From: Ceratotherium simum simum
Taxonomy: Eukaryota > Chordata > Mammalia > Perissodactyla > Rhinocerotidae
DNA: 64,000 nucleotides
Assembly (NCBI RefSeq): GCF_000283155.1
Contig: NW_004454193.1
Location: 13,828,145 to 13,892,144, forward strand
Direction of reading: 5' to 3'
Shown here one piece after another: positions 55,315-64,000 of this stretch. Every line of letters starts with the position of its first letter. Positions within the stretch are counted from its first letter, which is position 1. Below the pieces are notes generated by a model, which did no database searches, was not told where the DNA came from, and was given only the letters and a program-made list of their open reading frames with translations. Both the position numbers and the translations under genes were made by a program.

Positions 55315-55405
55315 TGTTTTTCCTTGGAAAGCAGATTCTGAGTCAGAATAACTACGCAGGATCTTTAGAAGGGAATATTCTTAGGATTAACATCTCAGAA
55401 AGGAA
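55315..55405 (-). repeat. ERV-LTR-like 3' end fragment, antisense
   Basis: 'ccttggaaagcagattctga' / 'gtcagaataactacgcagga' and 'agaagggaatattcttagga' match the layout of the fragment at 18598-18690. Confidence 0.4.
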
Positions 55406-55409
55406 GGTG

Positions 55410-56390
55410 TCGATCTGATGGAGAGCTGGATGTCTGTTCAGATTTGGGTGCTGAGGCTTTGTATCCGTGTGATGATCAATCGCAGCACGCAGGGTGCTGC
55501 AGGAAAGAGGCATGACTCTGGATGTTGTTTTCTTCAGCTGAGTCAGTCCCCAAAGAGGACTGATGACTGAGGACCAAGGGTGGTCTTGGCAGCACTCCCA
55601 CCAAGTGGAAGAATAAGCCTTTCATTCCTAAAGGGGGACTACGCAGTGTATCACAGCATCCACCATAGTAATTATGAATCTCTTCTTTAATTTATAAGCA
55701 AAATAATATAAATTATGCACACACATGCATACACACATCTATTCTATTATATGCATAAATGTATTGTTATAAATAACAAATAAGGAGATTACAGTGTAGT
55801 GGAGTAGACAGTTACTGCATAACACCTTATAAAATATTTAATAGACATACTTACATGTGCAAAAATATATATGTGATTTTCTATCTAAATCTATATTATT
55901 CTTAGATAGAAAAGACTCATTGAAAAGTTTATGAATTGTTCAACTGCAGAAATCAATGTGTTTATACATTAAATTTATTTTAGATCCTTGAATTTGGGCA
56001 ATTGATTGCTGTCCATTATAGGCAAAATTTCTGAATTCCTGTATACAGATGACTAAAGATATTGTAGATTCTACATGTTAATCACGATTAAAGAAAAAAT
56101 AAAGAAAGCCTCTGTGAGTGGCCCTGATTTTCTGCTCATAGTTGGACAAACTGTTCATTTTTATATTCAGGGCTGCAGACTTGCGATACATGGGTTTGAC
56201 TTCCTCCCTAACTATGGATCTCAAGTGGTTTCTTCTGTAGCCAAGGAAAACAATAAGAGAAGTCAAGCTGCTCCTCTAGGTTGAGTTCTGGGAGGCAAAA
56301 TCAGAACAGAATAAACCCAGAAGTGCAAAGATTTCAGAGAAAAGGAGAGGAAACAGCCGTACTTTATATATTTTCTTTTAATCTTTACAA
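55410..56390. other. Unassigned tract
   Basis: 55410-55665 is GC-richer and may continue the LTR-like fragment; the remainder is AT-rich and unrecognised, with opposite-strand frames near 56075-56284. Confidence 0.35.
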
Positions 56391-56394
56391 TATA

Positions 56395-56560
56395 CCGCAA
56401 TCAAGAGGTATTTACAAATGAAAAATCTAAGTTAAAGATTTTAGATAAACTTGCTCATGGCCACACATAAAATATTTTTGCAGAGACAGGATTTAAACCT
56501 AGTTTTATTGACCCAAATGCAAGTTTTAATCCACTCTTCTGTTTCACCTGCTAGAAAAGT
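56395..56560 (+). repeat. MIR SINE, sense, degraded
   Basis: 'ttgctcatggccacacataa' (56451-56470), 'gagacaggatttaaacctag' (56483-56502) and 'ttttaatccactcttctgtt'. Confidence 0.65.
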
Positions 56561-56564
56561 TTTT

Positions 56565-57640
56565 CAAAGGCATCCTTTCATTTGAGATGGCTAACTGGAA
56601 GCACATACACGATGAGCGCACTAGCGTAACGCCTATCTCCTTTTTTTCCCCATTTGTACATCTTGATACGGATTTGCGACTATTCCTTTTTGGAAGAGAA
56701 TGGGTATAGATGTATGAAAAAGATAAACTCTTAAAAACGTTAAAATCTAAAGCAAATGAACCATTAAAGTGTTCAGATCAAAGTCAAATGAAGCTCCTTG
56801 AGATTCACTTGGAGATTTGGTTTAAGATTTTTCCATTTCTGGAAGAGCCTGCACCTGTCCACGGATTCTGCTTTTCCTCCTTTTAATAATTCAGCTGCTG
56901 ACAGTTGGAGCTTTGCTTCTGCTTCATTAATCTGCTCCTGGGAAGTAGTAGTTTCTCAAAATTTTGGTGACATTTTCATTTCTCATCTTTAAAGAATCCC
57001 TCTCCACCTCTTCCAGAGGTCACACATTTCTACCACCTTAGACAGATGGACTCTCCTGTTCTTATTCAACCTGGCAGTGTTCAAAATCCGGTACTCATTT
57101 TTTCTCTTTGATTTACCACTGCTCATTTACGTCTTTGCCCCTTAGACAGAAGTGTCAGTCTCTTTCCTTTTCCTTTTGCCTCCAAATCACAACTCACTGA
57201 GTTTGTATCCACGGAGACATTTTGGATTTTCCTAAGGCTATAATGGGTTCCTTTTATTATCAATGAAAAGTTAATCAAATGAAAGTTGAATTACTATGAC
57301 ACGTTGACCCCTCCAAAACATTTGCAATGACAAAAGATCATGGCATATTTGAAATGTGTAGCTATTTTTTTTTTCAGTTTCAAAGGACAGTCTATTTAAA
57401 TACGTATAGCCTTTTCCTCTGTTTCTTCTGGTTTAATTCTGGACCACCGCTTGGATGCTAAAGCATTCGAGTAGGTAACCTTCTATATTTTTCTTCCAAA
57501 CTTCCAAACATAGTAATGTTACCCATATTGAGTCATATTTATATAATCAAATATTATAACACATGCTGATATGTTTTTTCATGAGTCAGAATATGTGAAA
57601 CTATCAGGTACCAGAAAAGAAATGACAAATTCAGAGCAAA
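56565..57640. other. Unassigned tract
   Basis: No family recognised; sense 64-codon frame at 56798-56992 without domain. Confidence 0.4.
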
Positions 57641-57644
57641 AAAG

Positions 57645-57870
57645 ATTTAGAGCAAGGCTCTGACTCTTACTGGTTATGTGACATTCAGTTGGTACCTTAA
57701 TCTTTCTAAGCCTCATTTTTTTCTCATCTCTATAATGGTACAATTGTCAGTGCTTATCTTGTAGCATTATTGTGAGTACCGAATGAATTACGATAGGTAA
57801 AATTTTTAACACAGTTCGTGAAACATGGTAACTTCTTGAAAATGCTTTCTACTATTATTGATATGAAGAG
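57645..57870 (-). repeat. MIR SINE, antisense, near complete
   Basis: 'tactggttatgtgacattca', 'taagcctcatttttttctca', 'tctctataatggtacaattg', 'tgtagcattattgtgagtac' and 'tactattattgatatgaaga' in order. Confidence 0.85.
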
Positions 57871-57961
57871 TTTTGGAGCATAAAGACACATGAGTCTCCA
57901 ATGATAACTTGGTTATCCACTTTGAGTTTTCATTTTTGAATTGAGGAAAAAATATACTTAT

Positions 57962-58353
57962 TGTTATTGGCTGAATTGTGTTCCCCTCTAAATTGATAAG
58001 TTGAAGTTCCAAACCCCCAGTACCTCAAAATGTAACCAATTTTGGAGATAAGATCTTTAAAGAGGTGATTAAGATGAGGTCTTTAGGGTGGGCCCCAAGC
58101 CAATATGACTGGTATTCTTATTAAAAGAGTAAATTAGGACATAGACACACGCAGATCAAGGGGCAGCGGTGTCAGGACACAGTGAGAAGGCAGCCACCTG
58201 CAAGCCAAAAAGAGAGGCTTCAGATGAAACCAAATCTGCTGACACCTTAATCTTGAAATTTTAACCTCTAGAACGGTGAGAAATAAATCTCTGTTGTTTA
58301 AGCCACCTAGCCTGTGGTATTTTTTTTTTTGCTGTCCTAGGAAATCAATACAT
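57962..58353 (+). mobile_element. MLT1-type MaLR solo LTR, sense
   Basis: 'tgttattggctgaattgtgt' start, 'aacccccagtacctcaaaat', 'ttggagataagatctttaaa' / 'gaggtgattaagatgaggtc', 'caagccaaaaagagaggctt', 'agaacggtgagaaataaatc' (AATAAA), 'tctgttgtttaagccaccta' and a T-rich piece before 'gctgtcctaggaaatcaata'. It is the sense counterpart of 2869-3253. The antisense 84-codon frame 58134-58388 is LTR. Confidence 0.9.
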
Positions 58354-58374
58354 TTACCTTTAACTATAAAGTAT

Positions 58375-58615
58375 AACATAATGCCCATACACAGGAGGCA
58401 CTTAATAAATATTTATTGCATTTCCCCCAATCATGGGATTTATAACATTCTTTATTTCATAAGCATTTGTGTAAATGTCTTTTTCTCTTAAGAATATAAT
58501 TTCTTGATGTCAGGAATCATATAACCCCTACTTAGCACCTTTCCTTCCATAGCTCAAGTCAGTGACTTTCGAGTATATTGATGATTATTGGTTAAGTAAA
58601 TAAAAGGACAAATGA
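58375..58615 (+). repeat. L2 3' ends, sense
   Basis: 'acacaggaggcacttaataa' / 'atatttattg' (58390-58419), then 'taatttcttgatgtcaggaa', 'cctacttagcacctttcctt' and a '(g)aatgaatgat' close. Confidence 0.6.
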
Positions 58616-58619
58616 ATGA

Positions 58620-59360
58620 TAGTGCAGCTGAATTATCTACAGAAAAACTGAAAATTCTGTTTGAATCTCATATGGTTAAATTTAACGGCAACTTTATCTC
58701 TAACATCCTGCAATTGCCAGATGGTTGTAGCCATTTTAGCATAATACTAATTGGCAGCCTAGAAGCAACACATTACAGGAATATTTTCCCATGTAACTCT
58801 CCTTATTTGAGTAGAGTAGAAATGTTTACCTGTCACTTGCCTTAAAAGCCACAATAATATGGCCTATTTAATATTTTATTTACATCATTTTATTTGTTAT
58901 TTGGGGTGAGATTATTAATGTAGAGTAAATAGTTTAGCTAAATATTCTTGCCAGCCATATAATAAATGCAAATATGTGTAGGTCAATAATGCCTTACTTG
59001 AAATGTGTTCCGTCAATATTTTTAGAGAAATTGTATGGATTTGTGCAAGCACTCTGAGATAAATTCAGCAACCAAAGAATACAAGTGTAGCTGATATCCT
59101 GCCTCTCCATGTAGAGCCAACAGGAGGTTAGGAATGCCGATACACAGATTACCATCCAGAACACTGTAGCGCATTGGGCTGAGTTCTCACCAGAGTGAAA
59201 TCACAATTTTTTTCAAATTGATTCAGCAGGCCCATCTGAACACTGTAACAGAGGTATGTGATTTTTGTAATATCATAGGTGGCCTTGCCCATTTGCTGTT
59301 AAATCATCTGTCAAGAAGTTCATTTTGAATCTGGTTACATGAAAAACTATAATACAGGCA
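58620..59360. other. Unassigned tract
   Basis: No family recognised; sense 77-codon frame 58612-58845 without domain. Confidence 0.4.
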
Positions 59361-59364
59361 CTAC

Positions 59365-59520
59365 GACAGCATTTCCTAACGTGTGTCCTGTAGAACACCA
59401 ATTCCTCCATGTGTTAATTAATAAAAATCAAAAGAGGTAGTGGGATATTCTCCAGTCAGTTCAGTTTGGAAGACCATGACTCAGAGTTAAACTGAATTAG
59501 GATTTTCATAAATTTGCAGA
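59365..59520 (+). mobile_element. Possible hAT-type DNA transposon remnant
   Basis: 'acagcatttcctaacgtgtg' / 'tcctgtagaacaccaattcc' and 'agttcagtttggaagaccat' resemble the outer part of a Charlie-like element. No target duplication seen. Confidence 0.3.
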
Positions 59521-59524
59521 AATT

Positions 59525-60135
59525 TTAATGTGCAAATCTGTGTTAAGATTATCCAGACATATGATTTTCAAAATGTACTTGGATATGAAATCCTAAATTT
59601 AGACTGACTTACAGGCTTATTTACCATACAACACACCGAGGAAACTGCTGATCATAACAGTAAAACAGTGCTGCCTTAGACGTCAGAACTGCAACCTTTG
59701 TTTCCTATAGTGAGGTTATATATGCCAGAGGATGGTTGAAACTTAGGAGAAAGAAACCTTGAGAATCCCTATTAATAAATCCAAGGAGTTAGCATATAGG
59801 AGATCCCCCCTTGGCTTTGGCACAAGATTGTTTTTTTTGTTTGTTTTTGTTTTTTGGCTTAGATTTGAGTTGACTTACAATTCCTTCTTCTTGAAGGACA
59901 TTTGAGGCCAAATTCGTGTTCTTTGGTTAATCCTCCAAAATGGGAATTCAAGCACAATCCCAGGCCAACTAACAGAGGAAGATAAAGGACTGTGGAATAG
60001 GGTTTCTTATTAACAAAATAAGGTCTGCCTCAGTGGTTGAGCTATTACTTAGTGTGACATAGTGATAAATACTGAAGGTATCTTATTCCAAACTTGTCCT
60101 TAAATGGATTCATCATCCCAATTGCCAAGCACACT
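59525..60135. other. Unassigned tract
   Basis: T/G-rich run at 59828-59862. No family recognised. Confidence 0.4.
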
Positions 60136-60212
60136 GGTTTTTTTTTTTTTTTTGGTAACAAGTTTATTGAGATAATTTCAGAATATTTTCCTTACCCCAA
60201 AAAGAAATACTG

Positions 60213-60402
60213 AGGTGGTTTTTTTTTTTCTTTTTGGTGAAGAAGATTGGCCCTGAGCTAACATCTGTGCCCATTTTCCTCTATTTTGTTTGTGGGACAC
60301 CACCACAGCATGACTTGATTAGCAGTGTGTAGGTCCTTGCCAGGGATTCAGGCCACCAAAGCAGAGCACATGATCTTAACCACTACGCCACTGGGCCAGC
60401 CC
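60213..60402 (-). mobile_element. ERE SINE, antisense, single-tail form, nested in L1
   Basis: T-rich tail, 'gaagaagattggccctgagc', 'tgtgggacaccaccacagca', 'ttaaccactacgccactggg' / 'ccagccc'. Flanking duplication agaaatactg (60203-60212) / agaaatgctg (60403-60412), one mismatch, both within the L1 3' UTR. Confidence 0.93.
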
Positions 60403-61302
60403 AGAAATGCTGTACTTTTTACTTGTCACCCTCTCCTCTCCCTCCCTCATCCAGGTTGAGGCGACCACTAGTCTACTTTCTCTATACACAGATTTATCTA
60501 TTCTGAACATGTCATATAAAAAAAATCATGTTATATATGATCTTTTGTGATTGTCTCCTTTCATGTAGCATAATGTTTTCAAGGTTCACCCATTTTGTAA
60601 TATATATAAATACTTCATTCTAGTTTATGGTTGACTAATATTCTATTGTGTAGATATATCACACATTATTTATCCATTCATCTGTTGGTAGACATTTGGG
60701 TTGTATCCACCTTTTGGCTGTTATGAATAATGCTGCTATGAACATCTGTATACAAGCTTTGTTTGTACTTTCACTTTCATTTCTTTTGGTATATATTTGG
60801 AAGTAGAATTTCTGGGTCAAATAAGTCTATGCTTAACTCTTTGAGGAACTAATGGACTGTTTTCCAAAGCAACTGTACCATTACATACCCACCAGCTGTG
60901 TATGGGGGTTCTGATTTCTCCACATCCTCACCACCACTTATTTTCTGTGTTTTGTTTTGTTTTGTCTTATTAATAATAGCCATCCTAATGAGTGTGAAGT
61001 GGTATCTCATGGTGATTTTGATTTTTCACTTCCCTAGTGATTAGTGATGTTCAGCATCTTTTCATGTTTTTATTGGCTATTTGTATATCTTCTTTGGAGA
61101 AATGTCTATTGGAGTCTTTTCCCCTTTTTTTTCATTGGGTTGTTTGTTTTCCTGCTATTGAGTTCTAGGAGTTCTTTTTTATACTCTGGATATTAATTCC
61201 TTATCAGATATATGATTTTCAAATATTTTTACTCATTATGTATGTTTCCACATTCTTGATGGTATCCTTTACAGCACAGGTTTTTCATCGTGATGAAATC
61301 CA

Positions 61303-61406
61303 ATTTATTTATTTATTTATTATTATTTTTTTATTGAGGTAACATTGGTTTATAACATTGTATAAATTTCAGGTGTACATCATTGCATTTTCACTTCTGC
61401 ATAGAC
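61303..61406 (-). mobile_element. Young L1 3' tail nested in the older L1
   Basis: 'ttattgaggtaacattggtt' / 'tataacattgtataaatttc' / 'aggtgtacatcat' (61331-61383) is the reverse complement of the 3' end of the young L1 at 16877-16930, nearly base for base. A (TTTA)n tail lies at 61303-61325. The host L1MB reads continuously across it ('gatgaaatccaattta' to 'cttgtgttttggtgtcat'). Confidence 0.9.
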
Positions 61407-63844
61407 AAATGTATCTTTTCTTCCCCTTTGGTCACTTGTGTTTTGGTGTCATAGCTAAGAGACCACTACCAAATCCAAGGTTACGGAGATTTACTGTTAT
61501 GTTTTTTCTAAGAGTTTTATAGACTTAGCTCTTATATTTAAGTTGATGATCCATTTTGAGTTAATTTTTGTGTTTGACATGAGGTATGGATTAACTTCAT
61601 TATTTTGCATGGGGTATCCAGTTGTCCCAGAACTATTTGTTCAAAAAATTATTGTTTCTCCAAAGTCTTGGCACTTTGTTGAAAGTCAATTGACCACAGA
61701 TACATAAGTTTATTTCTGGGCTCTAAATTTGATTCCATTAATCTATATGTCTACCCTTATTATAGTACCACACTGTCTTGATTACTATTGTTTTGTAGTA
61801 AGTTTTTAAATCAGGAAGAATAATTTCTCCAACTTTGTCTTTTTTCAGACTGTTTTGGCTCTCTTGGGTCCCGAGTTTCCACATGAATTTAGGATCATCT
61901 TGTACATTTACAAATAAGCTAACTGGTATTGTGATAGGGATTGCATTGCATTGACTATGTAGATCAATTTGATGAGCATTACCTTTTTTACAATATTAAG
62001 TCTTCTAATTATGCACATGAAACATCTATTCGTTTATTGATGTCTTTAACGTCTTAAAATTTTTTTTTTCCAGTTTTCATGGTATGAGTTTCGTACTTCT
62101 TTTGTTAAACTTATTCTCAGGTATTTTATTCTTTTAGATGCTGTTGAAAATCGAAGGTTTTAAATTTCATTTTGGATTGTTCTTTGCAAATGTATAAAAA
62201 TATAATTGATTTTTGCATGTAGATCTTGTACCCTACAACCTTCTTGAACCCCTTTAATAGATATAATAGTATTTTTAATGGATTCCTTAGGATTTTCTCT
62301 ATATAAGAACACATTATCTTTGAATAGAGTATTACTTTTCGTCTTTCTAATATCAATAATCTTTATTTAATTTTATTACCTAATTGATATTGCTACAACC
62401 TCCATTAAAAAGTTGAATAGGAATGGTGAAAGCAGATATCTTTGTCTTCTTCTTGATCTTAGTATGATGTTTATTGTGGGTATTTCATAAATACTCTTTA
62501 TCAGGTTAAATTATAGTTTGTTCAGTGTTTTTATCAAGAAAGGATGTCAGATTTTGACAAATGCTTTTCCTGCATCTATGGATATGATCATGTAGTGTTT
62601 TTTTATTCTATTAATATGCTGTATTACATCATTGATTTCTTGATGTTAAACCAACATTGCATTCCTGGGATAAATCCCACTTGGTCATGTTGTATAGAAC
62701 TTTTTATATGTTGCTGGATTTATATTGCTAATATTTTGTAGGGGATTTTTGTGTCTTTTGGGGATAGTTTTTAAATTACTAATTCAGTCTCTTTACTTGT
62801 TCTAGGGCTATTCAGATTTTCTATTCCTTCTTGAATCAGTTTTAGTAGTTTGTGTCTTTTAGGAATTTGTCTTTCATCTAACTGGTCTATTTTATTGGCA
62901 TATTATTGTTCATAGTATTCCTTTATCATTCTTTTATTACTGTAAAGTTAGTAGTAATGTCCATTCTTTTTATTCTGATTTTAATAATCTGAGGCATAAT
63001 CTTTTTTTCTTGATCAATCAATCTAAAAATTTGTCAGTTTTATTGATCTTTTCAAAGAAAGAAACAACTTTTGGCATCATTGACTTTTATCTATTGTTTT
63101 TATATTTTCTGTTTCACTAATTTCCACTCTAATCTTTATTATTTCCTTCTTTTCCTGGCTTCGGGTTTATTTTGTTATATTTTTCCAGTCTCCTAGAGTA
63201 GAAGGTTTGGTTGTTGATTTTTAGATATTTCTTTTCTTTTTTTTTTAATGTAGGCATTTATAGCTATAAAATTCCAAGAACTGCTTTAGCTGTATTCTAT
63301 AATGCTGTGTTTTCGTTTTCATTTGTCTCAAAATATTTTCCATCTTCTCTTGTGATTTCTTCTTTGACCCATTTGTTGTTTAAGAGTATGTTGTTTAACT
63401 TCTACATATGTGTGAGTTTCTCAAATTTCTTTTTGTTATTGATTTCTAATTTCATCCATTGTGGTTATAGAGCACATATTGATATGTCTTCCTCATGGAC
63501 TGATGTGTTTATTGTTATTATTGATATAGATGGATATAATTCTACCTTTGAATTTTTGTTTCTATATGTCTCATGTTTTTTGTTTATCTGTTCCTTCTTT
63601 ACTGCTTTTTTTGTAAGTGATTTTTTTTACAGTGTAATATTTCAATTCCTTTAATAATTTTTTCACTATGTTTTTGAGTTATTTTGTCGGTGGTTGCTCT
63701 AGTGCTTACCATATATATATTTACTTATGAGAATTTACTTTAGAGTTACACTAAATTAATTCCAGTGAAATATAAAAACGTTACTCCAGTGTCACTCTGT
63801 CTGATTAACTAGCTGGCCTTCAAGTTAGTTTATATCTCTAATGA

Positions 63845-64000
63845 AGTTATCAGTCTTCTCTTAATAGCTTTACACCACAATCTCCATTGTTTTGACAAGC
63901 ACCATTAGGCTTTCATTTTCCCACATTCTGCTTCAAACAAAGTTAGTTCCTTTGGGAAGAGCTTCAGAGCAGTATCTTTTTTTTTTTTTTTTTTTTTAAA
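63845..64000. other. Right edge: unassigned plus poly(T)
   Basis: No family recognised up to a run of 21 T at 63977-63997 that could be the tail of an antisense retroposon lying beyond the window. Confidence 0.4.

Larger units (their letters stand above)
60138..63840 (-). mobile_element. Antisense L1MB-type LINE with internal deletions
   Basis: From left to right: poly(T) (60138-60153); 3' UTR 'gtttattgagataatttcag' and 'cttaccccaaaaagaaatac'; and antisense ORF2 with 'gcataatgttttcaaggttc' (60569-60588) and 'tgaataatgctgctatgaac' (60724-60743). It continues with 'gtgtgaagtggtatctcatg' (60993-61012), 'aaaccaacattgcattcctg' (62649-62668), 'ggcatttatagctataaaat' (63254-63273) and 'catttgttgtttaagagtat' (63370-63389). 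Last comes the region between the ORFs ('ggtggttgctctagtgctta', 63690-63709). A segment is missing near 62750 and another near 63480-63540. Stops break ORF2, so it is inactive. The 147-codon sense frame at 63211-63654 is its antisense. Confidence 0.92.

Noticed and set aside
63211..63654. 147-codon sense frame, longest in the window, hydrophobic
   Set aside because: It is the antisense of a decayed L1 ORF2 N-terminal region; the F/Y/I richness reflects T-rich antisense L1.

Overview
This is a eukaryotic, mammalian window and almost certainly perissodactyl (horse, rhinoceros or tapir lineage). The evidence is eleven copies of the equine/perissodactyl tRNA-derived SINE family (ERE), plus a young-looking L1 3' end whose terminal block (16877-16930) recurs in antisense at 61327-61384. 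Mammal-wide MIR and L2, eutherian L1M/HAL1, MaLR-type LTRs, MER2 and MER5-type DNA transposons form the older background. I cannot separate horse from rhinoceros or tapir by eye.

I find no host protein-coding gene, no functional RNA gene, no CpG-island-like promoter and no operon, prophage, CRISPR or other bacterial-type system. The open frames are short (147 codons at most). The ones I can explain lie in L1 remnants, ERE copies, LTRs or microsatellites, and the rest show no recognisable domain. The window is best read as intergenic or deep intronic DNA.

Layout. 0-5.5 kb: the tail of an antisense L1 at the left edge, an antisense MLT1-type LTR (2.87-3.25 kb), then a sense L1M/HAL1 remnant with a recognisable ORF1 start, broken by an ERE (4.34 kb). 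5.5-16.4 kb: antisense L2 pieces, MIRs, L1 remnants, three ERE copies with target-site duplications or poly(A) tails, a GATA repeat and a MER2 element. 16.4-17.0 kb: a 5'-truncated, relatively young L1 3' end with a G-rich tract. 17-30 kb: mostly MIR and L2, one MaLR LTR at 22.0-22.5 kb, one ERE at 28.9 kb, and a 37-bp direct repeat shared between 28.6 and 30.4 kb. 30-44 kb: L2, a hAT element, a GATA repeat, an ERE at 34.1 kb, an L1-in-L1 insertion at 35.1-35.6 kb, LTRs at 36.3 and 42.1 kb and a compound TA/CA/TG microsatellite. 44-55 kb: an L2 carrying a MER5A and an ERE1-like SINE with a perfect 18-bp target duplication, three more ERE copies, an unassigned LTR-like block at 47.7-48.1 kb and an antisense L1ME at 53.6 kb. 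55-64 kb: MIRs, an MLT1-type LTR, then an antisense L1MB-type LINE filling 60.14-63.84 kb and interrupted by an ERE and by a younger L1 tail.

The parts act as a layered retroposition record rather than a pathway: L2/MIR, then MER2/MER5/MLT1/L1M, then ERE and the youngest L1. All family names come from remembered consensus features; a RepeatMasker run with a perissodactyl library would be the deciding check. I found no support for a new biological system. The items most worth a second look are the 37-bp duplicated block, the unassigned LTR-like block, the GC-richer open-frame block at 38.6-39.2 kb and the repeat-poor blocks at 20.6-21.8 and 45.3-46.0 kb.
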